64,000 nucleotides of DNA from Dokdonella_A sp963775445 (GCA_963775445.1 CAVZIT010000004.1:496001-560000); one strand, 5' to 3'; positions 36,430 through 45,843 are shown, counted from the stretch's first letter. Notes: generated by a model not told the origin, from the letters alone. Numbers and translations: made by a program.

Positions 36430-37449
36430 ATGGCAGTCAAGGTCGCGATCAATGGCTATGGCCGCATCGGCCGCAATATCCTGCGTGCGCTTTACGAATC
36501 CGATCGCACGAACCAGATCAATGTTGTCGCGATCAACGACCTCGGTGACGCTGAAACCAACGCGCACCTGACTCGCTACGATACCGCGCACGGCAAGTTT
36601 CCGGGGAGCGTCGCAGTCGAAGGCGGCGATCTCGTCGTCAACGGCGATCACATCAAGGTCTGCGCCGAGCGCGACCCGTCGAAATTGCCGTGGAAGGCGC
36701 TCGGCGTCGATGTGGTCCTCGAATGCACCGGGCTTTTCACCTCAAAGGCCAAGGCCAGCGCGCACCTTGCGGCCGGCGCCGGCAAGGTGATCATTTCGGC
36801 TCCGGGCGACAAGGATGTGGACGGGACCTTCGTCTACGGCGTCAATCACGACAAGATCAAGTCCGCGGACACGGTGATCTCCAATGCCTCGTGCACGACC
36901 AACTGCCTCGCGCCGCTGGCGAAGCTCCTGCACGAGAAAATCGGAATCGTGCATGGCCTCATGACCACGATCCATGCCTATACCAACGACCAGGTGCTGA
37001 CCGACGTCTACCACAAGGACCTGCGCCGCGCGCGCTCGGCGACGATGTCGCAGATACCGACCAAGACCGGTGCGGCCGCCGCGGTCGGCCTGGTATTGCC
37101 GGAATTGAACGGAAAACTCGACGGCTTCTCCATGCGCGTGCCGACGATCAACGTGTCGGTGGTCGACCTGACGTTCGTTGCCGAACGCGCGACATCGGGC
37201 GAGGAAATCGACGCGATCGTGCGCGAAGCCTCGACGGGTGACTACAAGGGCATCATCGGCATCAACACCGATCCGCTGGTATCGGTCGATTTCAACAATG
37301 ATCCGCGCTCGTCGATTTACGACGCCACGCAGACGCGCGTGATGGGCGGCACCCTGGTCAAGGTGCTGGCCTGGTACGACAACGAGTGGGGCTTTTCCAA
37401 CCGCATGCTGGACATGACCCTCGCAATGACTGGGCGAAACAAGAAATGA
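36430..37449 (+). CDS. gapA: glyceraldehyde-3-phosphate dehydrogenase
   Basis: The enzyme catalyses the NAD-dependent oxidation and phosphorylation of glyceraldehyde 3-phosphate in glycolysis. The 339-residue product has the Rossmann start VAINGYGRIGRNILRA and the NAD-selective INDLGD. The active site is SNASCTTNCLAPL (Cys155), TTIHAYTNDQ supplies the catalytic histidine, and the C-terminal WYDNEWGFSNRM is present. ATG 36430 follows GGGAG. The gene is monocistronic here and its stop lies only three bases from the stop of the opposite-strand stress protein gene. Confidence 0.97.
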   Translation: MAVKVAINGYGRIGRNILRALYESDRTNQINVVAINDLGDAETNAHLTRYDTAHGKFPGSVAVEGGDLVVNGDHIKVCAERDPSKLPWKALGVDVVLECTGLFTSKAKASAHLAAGAGKVIISAPGDKDVDGTFVYGVNHDKIKSADTVISNASCTTNCLAPLAKLLHEKIGIVHGLMTTIHAYTNDQVLTDVYHKDLRRARSATMSQIPTKTGAAAAVGLVLPELNGKLDGFSMRVPTINVSVVDLTFVAERATSGEEIDAIVREASTGDYKGIIGINTDPLVSVDFNNDPRSSIYDATQTRVMGGTLVKVLAWYDNEWGFSNRMLDMTLAMTGRNKK

Positions 37450-37452
37450 CGT

Positions 37453-38292
37453 TCAATGCGCAACCAGCAACGGCAGATCGCTGTTCTGGAACAGATAGCG
37501 GGTGGCTCCGCCCAGTACCAGCTCGCTGACGCGCGAGTGACCCCACGCGCCCATGACGATCAGATCGGCTTGAGCCTCGTGCGCAAGTTCGAGTATCGCC
37601 GCGCCGTGTTTGCGTTCTGGCTTGAAATCGCGAAATTGAGCGTCGACGCCGCGTCGCTCAAGCCACGCAGCGAGATCTAGCCTCGGCAGGTAACGCAAGC
37701 CGAACGGATTCTCGACCGGTTCCCCCGCAAGCACGGTCACGCGATCCGCGCGGGCAAGCAGCGGCAGCGCGGCACGGATCGCAAGCGTCGCTTCGCGGCT
37801 GCGATTCCAGGCCACCAGCACGTGCGCGCCGATTGAATCGAGCGCCGCGGCTTCCGGCACCACGATCACTGGCGTCGCGGCGCCAAAAACGGTGCGCGAC
37901 ACCACACCCCAGCCGGTCGGGGCATCGGGATTGAGCAGAGGTCGCTGAACCACCACGAGATCGCACCAGCGCGCCGCGTGGCACAACGCCTCGACCGTGT
38001 CGCCCTGCGATACCTGCCATTCGCCGGCCAGGCCGTGCCGCTCCAGTTGCTCGTGCCACCATGGCGCGCGTTGCAGGGCCGCCTCGTAGAACTGATCGGT
38101 TTCATGGACATGCACGGCAACGGCTTCGGGCGACGCGAACGCAGCCGCTGCGATCGGGACGACGTGCAGGCCGAGTACCCAGGCGTCGAGCCGCTTTGCG
38201 AGTGCAAGGCCCGCGCGCACCGCGGGCAAGCCGTCTTCGGTGCGACGCAGGTGGATCAGCAGTTCGGGCTTGGACGTGTCGAGCTTGGCCAT
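37453..38292 (-). CDS. universal stress protein, tandem UspA domains
   Basis: This 279-residue cytoplasmic protein is made of two UspA-like halves. The second ends in a good nucleotide-binding motif (MGAWGHSRVSELVLGGATRY). The first half is more divergent, with LVVVQRPLL in place of the usual glycine pattern. ATG 38292 has GGAGG upstream and removes a basic, unlikely N-terminal extension. Such proteins help survival under energy or envelope stress, but the exact role is not predictable from sequence. Confidence 0.88.
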   Translation of the reverse strand: MAKLDTSKPELLIHLRRTEDGLPAVRAGLALAKRLDAWVLGLHVVPIAAAAFASPEAVAVHVHETDQFYEAALQRAPWWHEQLERHGLAGEWQVSQGDTVEALCHAARWCDLVVVQRPLLNPDAPTGWGVVSRTVFGAATPVIVVPEAAALDSIGAHVLVAWNRSREATLAIRAALPLLARADRVTVLAGEPVENPFGLRYLPRLDLAAWLERRGVDAQFRDFKPERKHGAAILELAHEAQADLIVMGAWGHSRVSELVLGGATRYLFQNSDLPLLVAH

Positions 38293-38526
38293 GGTTCTCG
38301 CCTCCGCGGCAGCACGCCGGAGCTGGGGCTCGCAGAACCGGCAGCAGCGTGGTCCGACGAGGGTGCTTCCACCGCTATTGCCTAGCTTACGTCGTCGTCG
38401 CGCGATCTGCGCGCGCGAGCGCAGCATGCGGCTCAAATGTGGCGATTGCAGCGATTACCTCTTGCACAGGCGCGCCGGTTCCCTCGAGGTTATGATTGAC
38501 ACAGACTGGCAAGAGGAGATTCGGAC

Positions 38527-38868
38527 ATGGGTCTCATATTTTCAATCTGTGCGGTGCTCGGCGGATTCATGTTGCTCAGCGCGGGATTTGCCGTGCTGCC
38601 GGCGTTGCTCGCCCTCGCTGCGGTGTGCATCGGATTGTGGATCGCGTTCGCAGTCTTGGGTTTCGTGCTGCGTCTGGCCGGTGGCATTCTGATGCTGGTC
38701 TTCGCGATCCCGATGATGTTCGTTGGCGGCGCGCTGGCGTTGACTTTCGGTCTGGTGTTGTTGCCGATGGTGCTGCCGTTTTTGTTGCTTGCGATCGTCA
38801 TCTGGGCCATTGCACGCGCGACGCGCGCTGCGCCTCCGCCACAACCCGCGCCGCGACTCGCCGCCTGA
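38527..38868 (+). CDS. small hydrophobic membrane protein
   Basis: This 113-residue protein is almost entirely hydrophobic and has three or four predicted membrane helices (about 3-20, 25-50, 54-72, 78-97). It ends in a short Arg/Pro-rich tail. No family was recognised. It has a good ribosome site (GAGGAG, about 11 bases upstream). The next gene encodes NfeD, so the protein may belong to the same membrane-associated module; the 77-base gap fits co-transcription. Confidence 0.75.
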   Translation: MGLIFSICAVLGGFMLLSAGFAVLPALLALAAVCIGLWIAFAVLGFVLRLAGGILMLVFAIPMMFVGGALALTFGLVLLPMVLPFLLLAIVIWAIARATRAAPPPQPAPRLAA

Positions 38869-38945
38869 CAGAGCGGGACTGATCCGGCGGCAGCAATACC
38901 GCGGCGCAGTTTGCCGTTGACGTGCCAATCTGGTCTGATGGCTGC

Positions 38946-40361
38946 ATGGGCAGACTGTCGCTGCTTATCCTGTCGGGCCTGCTGGCCATGGTGCCGGCCG
39001 TGTCGCAGTGTGCATCGCCGGCAACGGGGGATTCCCGTAGCGTCTGGTTGGTGCATCTCGACGGCGCGATCGGGCCGGCCGCCGCCGACTACGTAACACG
39101 TGGCATTGCGAAGGCAAACTCCGCATCCGCTGCGGCCGTCGTGATCGAGATCGATACGCCGGGCGGCCTCGACGGTGCGATGCGCAGCATCATCAAGTCG
39201 ATACTTTCTTCGAACGTACCGGTGGTCGGCTTCGTGGCGCCGGGCGGTTCGCGCGCGGCGAGCGCCGGCACCTACATCCTGTACGCCTGCCATGTCGCGG
39301 CCATGGCGCCGGCCACCAACCTCGGCGCCGCGACGCCGGTCCAACTGATCGGCGGCGGCGAGCAGCAGGATCGGCAGTCGAAGGAAAAGCCGTCCCCGGA
39401 TTCGAGCGCGACGCCATCCACTCCAGCACCCAAGGATGCCGAATCGCGCAAGGTGCGCAATGATGCAATCGCGTACATCCGCGCGCTGGCTGAGCGCCGC
39501 GGCCGCAACGCGGATTGGGCCGAACAGGCCGTGCGCGATGCAGCAAGCCTGCCGGCGAGCGCGGCGCTGCAAATGCACGTGATCGACCTGATTGCCGAAG
39601 ATGTTCCGGATCTTCTGAACAAAATCGAAGGCCGCAAGGTAACGACCGAGGCCGGACCCACGGTCCTGGATACGCGCGGCGCGGCGGTTCACGACTGGAC
39701 GCCGGACTGGCGCAGCCGGTTCCTCACGGTGATCGCCAACCCGTCAATCGCTTACATCCTGTTGCTGCTCGGCATTTACGGCCTGCTGTTCGAGGGCTAC
39801 AGTCCCGGCGCGGTGCTGCCCGGAGTCGTCGGCGCGATTTGTCTGCTGCTGGCGCTTTATGCGTTCCAGCTGTTGCCGGTAAATTTTGCGGGCCTTGCGT
39901 TGATTGCGCTCGGCGTGGTGTTGATTGTCGCCGAAACATTCGTGCCGGCTTACGGCTCGCTCGGCATCGGTGGGGTGATCGCATTCGTCACAGGATCCGT
40001 GGTGCTGATGGATACGGATTTGCCCGGCTATGGAATTTCGCTTCCGCTGTTGATCGGCGTCAGTCTGGCGGCGGCGCTCATCGTGGTCGGCATCATCTGG
40101 CTGGCACTGCGCGCGCGGCGAAAGCCGATCGTCAGCGGGCGCGAGCAGATGATCGGTGCCATCGCGATCGCGTTCGAGGATTTCCACGATCACGGCACCG
40201 TGCATGTGCATGGCGAGCGTTGGCAGGCGCGAAGCGCCGTACCGATTCGCAAGGATCAGCAGGTACGCGTGACCGGACTGGATGGCCTGACGCTCATCGT
40301 CAGCGCGCTGGCGAACGATCGCGCGAGTCCTGGCGAATTGCCGGGCGTGCGGGAGGCGTGA
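38946..40361 (+). CDS. NfeD family membrane protein with ClpP-like serine protease domain
   Basis: This 471-residue NfeD1b-type protein works with a slipin partner. It has a signal peptide (MGRLSLLILSGLLAMVPAVS). The ClpP-class serine protease domain has VVIEIDTPGGLDGAMRSIIK and the nucleophile region GGSRAASAGTYIL, and a charged linker follows. Four membrane helices come next (about 265-400), then the C-terminal OB-fold NfeD domain (IGAIAIAFEDFHDHGTVHVH). A GTG eight codons upstream (38922) is possible, but ATG 38946 gives a normal signal peptide. Slipin follows after 31 bases. Confidence 0.92.
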   Translation: MGRLSLLILSGLLAMVPAVSQCASPATGDSRSVWLVHLDGAIGPAAADYVTRGIAKANSASAAAVVIEIDTPGGLDGAMRSIIKSILSSNVPVVGFVAPGGSRAASAGTYILYACHVAAMAPATNLGAATPVQLIGGGEQQDRQSKEKPSPDSSATPSTPAPKDAESRKVRNDAIAYIRALAERRGRNADWAEQAVRDAASLPASAALQMHVIDLIAEDVPDLLNKIEGRKVTTEAGPTVLDTRGAAVHDWTPDWRSRFLTVIANPSIAYILLLLGIYGLLFEGYSPGAVLPGVVGAICLLLALYAFQLLPVNFAGLALIALGVVLIVAETFVPAYGSLGIGGVIAFVTGSVVLMDTDLPGYGISLPLLIGVSLAAALIVVGIIWLALRARRKPIVSGREQMIGAIAIAFEDFHDHGTVHVHGERWQARSAVPIRKDQQVRVTGLDGLTLIVSALANDRASPGELPGVREA

Positions 40362-40392
40362 CGCTGAATCGTTCAATCAATGGAGAATGCTG

Positions 40393-41145
40393 ATGTTTTC
40401 GAGTCTTGCAGTGGTTGTCGTTCTGATCGTGCTATTGCTGCTCTCCTCGATCAAGATCCTGCGCGAGTACGAGCGTGGCGTGGTGTTCCTGTTCGGGCGC
40501 TTCCAGTCCGTAAAAGGGCCGGGCATCATCATTCTGCTGCCGGTAGTGCAGCAGATGGTGCGGATGGATCTGCGCACGGTGGTGCTGTCGGTGCCTCCGC
40601 AGGACGTGATCTCGCGCGACAACGTCTCGGTCAAGGTCAACGCGGTGATTTACTTCCGCATCATCGATCCGGAAAAAGCCGTGATCCAGGTTGCCGATGT
40701 GTACGAGGCAACCAGCCAGCTTGCTCAGACCACGCTGCGTTCCGTATTGGGTCAGCATGAACTCGACGACATGCTGGCCGCGCGTGACAAGCTCAATCAT
40801 GACATCCAGGCGATCCTCGATCAGCACACCGATGCGTGGGGCATCAAGGTCGCCAATGTCGAGATCAAACAGGTCGATCTCGACGAGGGCATGATCCGCG
40901 CAATCGCCAAACAGGCGGAAGCCGAGCGCCAACGGCGCGCCAAGGTGATCAACGCCGAAGGCGAGTTGCAGGCTTCCGAGAAACTCATGCAGGCGGCGCA
41001 GACCCTCATGCAGCAACCACAGGCAATCCAGTTGCGATACTTGCAGACCATGGTCGAGGTCGCCGGCGACAAGAGCCATACGATCCTGTTCCCGTTGCCG
41101 CTCGACCTGATCGAACCGTTGCTCGGACGCAAGCGCGACGCGTGA
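40393..41145 (+). CDS. slipin (stomatin/SPFH family) membrane protein
   Basis: This 250-residue protein has one N-terminal membrane hairpin (about 5-20) and an SPFH domain (REYERGVVFLFGRFQSVKGP, PPQDVISRDNVSVKVNAVIY). A coiled-coil region with RAIAKQAEAERQRRAKVI and a C-terminal oligomerisation helix follow. Slipins form membrane microdomain scaffolds and are substrates or partners of NfeD proteases encoded next to them, as here. ATG 40393 has GGAGA six bases upstream; ATG 40387 is too close to that site. The stop overlaps the GTG of the next gene. Confidence 0.94.
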   Translation: MFSSLAVVVVLIVLLLLSSIKILREYERGVVFLFGRFQSVKGPGIIILLPVVQQMVRMDLRTVVLSVPPQDVISRDNVSVKVNAVIYFRIIDPEKAVIQVADVYEATSQLAQTTLRSVLGQHELDDMLAARDKLNHDIQAILDQHTDAWGIKVANVEIKQVDLDEGMIRAIAKQAEAERQRRAKVINAEGELQASEKLMQAAQTLMQQPQAIQLRYLQTMVEVAGDKSHTILFPLPLDLIEPLLGRKRDA

Positions 41146-41540
41146 CCGATCGGGTCACTCACCGCGGCGGCTGCCATTGCGGGCGCGTCGCTTTCGAGGT
41201 GGATGCGCCCGCCGTCATCGAGGCGCTCGAGTGCAATTGTTCGATCTGCCGCATGAGCGGCTATCTGCATCTGATCGTGCCGACCGCGCGTTTTCGCCTC
41301 CTGTCCGGCGCGGATGCACTCAGCGAGTACACGTTCAACACGGGCATCGCGAGGCATCGCTTCTGCAGCCATTGCGGCATCAAGAGCTTCTACGTGCCGC
41401 GTTCGAATCCGGATGGCATCGACGTCAACGTACGCTGTCTCGATGCGGCAACGATAACGCGCGTCGAGATCACAGCATTCGACGACAATCGGCGAGCCGA
41501 AAGCGAGCTCGCGATTGCGCGCCTGTCGCGACCTGACTGA
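41142..41540 (+). CDS. GFA-family zinc-binding protein
   Basis: This 132-residue protein has the glutathione-dependent formaldehyde-activating (GFA/CENP-V) fold. Zinc-ligand cysteines are CHC (Cys11, Cys13), CNCSIC (Cys31, Cys33, Cys36) and CSHC (Cys75, Cys78). Members bind zinc, and a few have been linked to formaldehyde-glutathione chemistry; most have no proven activity. The GTG start overlaps the slipin stop (GTGA), so it is translationally coupled to the NfeD-slipin pair. Its stop codon directly abuts the stop of the minus-strand aminopeptidase. Confidence 0.88.
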   Translation: MTDRVTHRGGCHCGRVAFEVDAPAVIEALECNCSICRMSGYLHLIVPTARFRLLSGADALSEYTFNTGIARHRFCSHCGIKSFYVPRSNPDGIDVNVRCLDAATITRVEITAFDDNRRAESELAIARLSRPD

Positions 41541-42926
41541 CTACGCACGCTGCGTGTAGCGTTCCTTGAGAAATTCGAAACAGGCCAGCAGGCCTTGCGC
41601 TTCGCCACCGCGCGGGCGGCCGGGCCGGTCGCTGTCGTTCCACGCGTAGGTGTCGAAGTGGCACCAGACTTGCGATTCGGGCAGGAAGCGTTCGAGGAAC
41701 AGCGCTGCAGTGATCGCTCCGGCGTGTCGCGAGCTGCTCGAATTGGTGAGATCGCCGATCGACGATTCGAGCATCGCCAGATAGGGGCGCCATAGCGGCA
41801 GGCGCCACAACGGATCGCCGGCCGCCTGCGCGCTTGCGAGCATTCGATCGGCGATGTCATCGCGGTTGGCGAAAAGGGCCGGCAGATCCGGTCCGAGCGC
41901 CACACGCGCCGCGCCCGTGAGCGTCGCGAAATCGATGATGAGATCGGGCTTCAGTTCGGATGCGTAGGCCAGCGCATCGCACAGCACGAGGCGCCCTTCG
42001 GCATCGGTGTTGTCGACCTCGACGGCGAGGCCCGCGCGCGTGCGGATGATTTCGCCCGGGCGATACGCATCGCCTCCGACCGCGTTCTCGACCGCCGGTA
42101 TCAGCAAGGTGAGACGCAGTGGCAGCTCGGAATCGAGAATGAGACCGGCCAACGCAATGGCATGCGCGGCACCGCCCATGTCCTTTTTCATCCAGCGCAT
42201 GCCGTCGGCGGTTTTCAGATCGAGCCCGCCGGTGTCGAAGCAGACTCCCTTGCCGACCAGTACCACGTGTGGGGCGCCTTCGTTGCCGTGCGCGAGCATG
42301 GCCAGGCGCGGTGCCCTCGCATCCGGACTTGCGCGGCCGACTGCATGGATGGCCGGAAAGTCGGCCGCAAGCTCGTCGCCTTTCCACTCGCGGTATTCGC
42401 TGTCGTGAACCTCGGCAATCTTCTGCACGATGCTCGCGAGTTCGGCCGGCCCGAGATCCTCGGTCGGCGTGTTGACCAGGTCGCGCACCCGACAAACCGC
42501 GCGAACGCGCGCGGCGACACGCATCCGCGTCGCCTCATCCACCACCAGACGTGCCGGCTTTCGTTGCGGCTTGCGATACCGATCGAACTGGTAGGCGCCG
42601 AGTGCCCAGCGCAAGGCTGCCTGATCCGCATCGAATTGGAGCCCGCGAATGTCGAGTGCATAGTCGCCCTCCGGCAGGCGCAGCGGCAGGGAGGACAGCG
42701 CATAAAACGGGTTGTCGTGATCGCAACCCACCAGCACCAATTCCATGCCGCCGTCGCTGCCGGGTAATGCGAGAAACCGGTTCGCCTGTCCGCAGAAACC
42801 GTGGCTCGCGCACCAGTTGGCCGCACGTTCGCCGAGGCTCTCCTTGAGCCCCGCGAATTCGCTCGGGTCAATCAGCAGCAGCGGTGTGGCCGCGTGCGAG
42901 TTTTCCGGTTCGATCCAACCCTGCAT
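41541..42926 (-). CDS. M17 family leucyl aminopeptidase
   Basis: This is a cytosolic dizinc/dimanganese aminopeptidase of 461 residues. The N-terminal domain is divergent. The catalytic domain has VGKGVCFDTGGLDLK with the metal-binding Lys and Asp, KDMGGAAHAIALAG, and the family signature NTDAEGRLVLCDAL. DFATLTGAARVALG is also conserved. It is closer to the shorter M17 group than to E. coli PepA. ATG 42926 has GGGGGA eight bases upstream; an ATG seven codons earlier is less likely. The PstS-like gene ends 30 bases upstream on the same strand. Confidence 0.93.
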   Translation of the reverse strand: MQGWIEPENSHAATPLLLIDPSEFAGLKESLGERAANWCASHGFCGQANRFLALPGSDGGMELVLVGCDHDNPFYALSSLPLRLPEGDYALDIRGLQFDADQAALRWALGAYQFDRYRKPQRKPARLVVDEATRMRVAARVRAVCRVRDLVNTPTEDLGPAELASIVQKIAEVHDSEYREWKGDELAADFPAIHAVGRASPDARAPRLAMLAHGNEGAPHVVLVGKGVCFDTGGLDLKTADGMRWMKKDMGGAAHAIALAGLILDSELPLRLTLLIPAVENAVGGDAYRPGEIIRTRAGLAVEVDNTDAEGRLVLCDALAYASELKPDLIIDFATLTGAARVALGPDLPALFANRDDIADRMLASAQAAGDPLWRLPLWRPYLAMLESSIGDLTNSSSSRHAGAITAALFLERFLPESQVWCHFDTYAWNDSDRPGRPRGGEAQGLLACFEFLKERYTQRA

Positions 42927-42956
42927 CGCAAAATCCCCCTGTCGCATGATGTGCGC

Positions 42957-44345
42957 TCAGTCCGGATTTTCGTCGCCGCCCGACCGCGCAGTGCCACCCT
43001 TCACATTGCCGAAAGTCGTAGCCCGTTTCGCGCTCTTGCTGGTGGTTACGGTCGTCTTGACATTGTCGAAACTGGCTTTCGCCGGCTTTGCCTTCCCTGG
43101 AGCGGTGGTCTTCGTTTTCGCACTCGCAAGGCGAACCTTTTCATGGGCCTTGGCCTTGGGCGACTTTCGCGCTTCCTTGTGGTTGCTTGCGATTGCCGCG
43201 TGCGGTTCGTGGCGCGATGTTTGCGCTCGCTGCGCCAGCTTCTTGTGGGAGTCGGCCGCGGCCACGGCACTCACATTCGCGCGCTCGGCCAACGCGGTGG
43301 TCGGCGTGATCTGCCTCGCCGGTTTCGCCGCGGCGTCGGGCGATGCACTCGGAGCGACCGGACCCGTCGGAGCGACCTGCGTCGGTGGCGGTGGTGCGCT
43401 CGCGATCGCGCTAGGCGGGGCACCAGCGAAGAGTTCCGTGTCGATGTGCGCGACTCTCGCGGCGTTGAGCGCGGTGACGTCCCCCGCCTCGGCATATGGC
43501 ACGAGTTGATGGCGGCGCATGGTTCGCTGCGCCTCGGGCGTGGCGAGAAACGCGATGAACGCGTCGACTTCCGGTTTGTTCGGAGTCGAGGCATCGTCAC
43601 CGAGGTACAGGGTATTGAACAGCGGATAGCTGCCGTCGGCGACATGGCTCATGCTCGGGGCGACACCCTCGACACTGAGCATCTTGACGCCCTTGTTGGC
43701 GTAACTCGAGGAAAGCGTGGACAACCCCAACCCGGCTGGATCGAGCGTAACGCCTTCCTCGAGCTTGGCGGTATTGAGATACAGGCGCGGCGCAGCAACA
43801 CGCTGGTCGCCATTGTGGAAAAGCAATGCGCGCAGGCTGAACTCAACGCCGTCCAGCGGTGCGGCGATCGCGTACAGGTTGATCGGCGTGTCGTTGCCGC
43901 CGAGTTGCTTCCAGTTGGTGATTTTTCCCAGATACACATCGCGCAATTGCGCCAGGCTGATGTCGTGCGCCGGATTGCGCGGGTGGGTGATCGCCACGAT
44001 GGCATCGAGCGCCACCGGTATGAAATCGATGTGGGCTTCCTCGGCGCGCCTGGCGTAGCGACCGCGCGCCGTGCCTGCGAGATCCGCGCGGCCCGCGGCA
44101 ACCGCATCCAGCCCGGAAATCGTGCTGAAGGGTTGCAAGGTGATGTGGCCCTTGTGTGCCTTCTCGAATTCCTTGGCGATGTCGTCCATGAAACCGCGTG
44201 CACTGACAATGTCGCCGCGCCAGATGAAGTCGGGTTCGGGCGTTTTCGGATGCGCTTTCCGCGCCGTTGCCGAAGGAGTGGTGAGCAACAGCGCCGGCAG
44301 CAGCAATGCGCCCAGCAGGAACGGAAGCGATCGACGAAACGACAT
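42957..44345 (-). CDS. PstS-like periplasmic binding protein with Lys/Ala-rich tail
   Basis: This 462-residue exported protein has a signal peptide (MSFRRSLPFLLGALLLPALL). A phosphate-binding-protein-like domain follows (about 40-310), with GLDAVAAGRADLAGTARG, HIDFIPVALDAIVAITHPRN and LRDVYLGKITNWKQLGG. That layout is shared by PstS and related anion-binding proteins. The last 150 residues are unusual: a Pro/Ala linker and then a Lys/Ala/Thr-rich tail reminiscent of histone H1. No pst transporter genes are adjacent. It could bind phosphate or another ligand at the cell surface, with the basic tail binding an anionic polymer; this is inference. Confidence 0.83.
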   Translation of the reverse strand: MSFRRSLPFLLGALLLPALLLTTPSATARKAHPKTPEPDFIWRGDIVSARGFMDDIAKEFEKAHKGHITLQPFSTISGLDAVAAGRADLAGTARGRYARRAEEAHIDFIPVALDAIVAITHPRNPAHDISLAQLRDVYLGKITNWKQLGGNDTPINLYAIAAPLDGVEFSLRALLFHNGDQRVAAPRLYLNTAKLEEGVTLDPAGLGLSTLSSSYANKGVKMLSVEGVAPSMSHVADGSYPLFNTLYLGDDASTPNKPEVDAFIAFLATPEAQRTMRRHQLVPYAEAGDVTALNAARVAHIDTELFAGAPPSAIASAPPPPTQVAPTGPVAPSASPDAAAKPARQITPTTALAERANVSAVAAADSHKKLAQRAQTSRHEPHAAIASNHKEARKSPKAKAHEKVRLASAKTKTTAPGKAKPAKASFDNVKTTVTTSKSAKRATTFGNVKGGTARSGGDENPD

Positions 44346-44448
44346 GCGGCAGAACCCGACGGTCAAGATGATTGCGTGGCAACCATATCACGCACAAGCA
44401 CCCGCAACATCGCGAGTGGTGTGGGTCTGTTCGGCCGTGTGAGTGCTC

Positions 44449-45843
44449 TCATTGGAGCAGCAGGAAATAGGCCTTGTCGCCACGGATCAGCGTCAATAAA
44501 AGTTGTGCCGGATGCATACCCGCGATGCGCGCGAGCGAGCGCGTGCCCTGGATATCGTGCTGGTTCACCGCGACGATCACATCGCCGATGCGAAGGCCGC
44601 TGCGAAATGCGCGGCTGCCGTCGGCGACCCGCGTCACGCTGACTGCGCCGTTGCCGCCCAGCCGCTGGCTGTCGGCGAGATCGGCCAGTTGCGCGCCGGC
44701 AAGGCGCGGATCGATGCCCGCTCCGTCGGCGGTGTGCACTACTGGCGCCTTGAGCGTGGTCGTGAGCGCCAGCAGCTTGCCATCGCGCAGCACACCGAGG
44801 CTGACGGCCGACCCGGTCGGCGTGAGGCCTTCGAGATTGTGCAGTTGCTGCGCGCTGTCCACCGGCTTGCCGTCCAGCGAGACAATGGTGTCGCCGGCGC
44901 GCAACCCGATTGCTGCCGCCGGCGATCCTGCGCGCACGCGCGTGACGACGGCTCCCTTGTCATCCTGGATCGACAACAGCTTGGCCAGCTGCGGCGTGAT
45001 GTCCTGCGCTTCGACCCCAAGTGCGCCGCGTTTGACCTCGCCATACGCGACCAGCTGGTGCATCACGCTCGCCGCAAGGTCCGAGGGAATCGCGAAACCG
45101 ATGCCGACATTGCCCCCAGAGGGTGAATAGATCATCGAATTGATGCCGACCAGTTCTCCGCGCAGATTCACCAGCGCGCCACCGGAATTGCCCGGGTTGA
45201 TCGACGCGTCGGTCTGGATGTAGTTCTGGTAGCCCTGGCCGCGCAAGCCGGTCCGCGACAAAGCCGAGACGATGCCCGACGTCACGGTCTGACCGAGCCC
45301 GAACGGATCGCCGACTGCGACAACGAAATCCCCGACGCGCAATTTCGACGAATCGGCCAACGGCAGCGCAGTCAGATGATCGGCAGGAATCTGCACGACG
45401 GCGAGATCCGAATCGGGGTCGGTGCCGACCACCTTGGCCTTGACCGTGCGACCGTCGGTCAGCGTGACGGCAATGTCGTCGGCGCTCGCGACCACGTGAT
45501 TGTTGGTCAGCACATAACCTTTCGCCGCATCGACGATGACGCCGGACCCGAGCGATTGCTGCACGCGTTCGCGCGGCTGATCCGGCACGCCAAAGAAACG
45601 CCGGAAGAACGGATCGTCGAAATAGGGATCGCGCACGCGTACGCGCGTCTTCGAGTTGATATTGACGACCGCGGGCGTCACATGGTCGAGCATCGGTGCC
45701 AACGATGGCAGCGGCTCGCTTCCGACCGCTGCCGGCAGCGTCGCTCCGGCATTCACGGCGGCCAGCGCGAGCACGAGCGTCAGCGTGCGCGCTATGGCAG
45801 GCAACGTGCGCTTGAGAGAGTGGGTCCAGGGAAAACGACTCAT
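44449..45843 (-). CDS. Do/DegP-family periplasmic serine endoprotease
   Basis: This 464-residue envelope protease/chaperone has a signal peptide (about 12-34). The trypsin-like domain has catalytic His116 (TNNHVV), Asp146 (SDLAVV) and Ser220 (GNSGGAL), and two PDZ domains follow (GALGVEAQDITPQLAKLL and FRSGLRIGDVIVAVNQHDI). The LA-loop FDDPFFRRFFG is typical of DegP/DegQ. ATG 45843 has AAGGA six bases upstream. It heads a minus-strand group with the binding protein and aminopeptidase. I did not assign degP versus degQ. Confidence 0.94.
   Translation of the reverse strand: MSRFPWTHSLKRTLPAIARTLTLVLALAAVNAGATLPAAVGSEPLPSLAPMLDHVTPAVVNINSKTRVRVRDPYFDDPFFRRFFGVPDQPRERVQQSLGSGVIVDAAKGYVLTNNHVVASADDIAVTLTDGRTVKAKVVGTDPDSDLAVVQIPADHLTALPLADSSKLRVGDFVVAVGDPFGLGQTVTSGIVSALSRTGLRGQGYQNYIQTDASINPGNSGGALVNLRGELVGINSMIYSPSGGNVGIGFAIPSDLAASVMHQLVAYGEVKRGALGVEAQDITPQLAKLLSIQDDKGAVVTRVRAGSPAAAIGLRAGDTIVSLDGKPVDSAQQLHNLEGLTPTGSAVSLGVLRDGKLLALTTTLKAPVVHTADGAGIDPRLAGAQLADLADSQRLGGNGAVSVTRVADGSRAFRSGLRIGDVIVAVNQHDIQGTRSLARIAGMHPAQLLLTLIRGDKAYFLLLQ

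Noticed and set aside
43088..44642. Plus-strand frames opposite the binding-protein and protease genes
   Set aside because: They are shadow frames of well-supported minus-strand genes.
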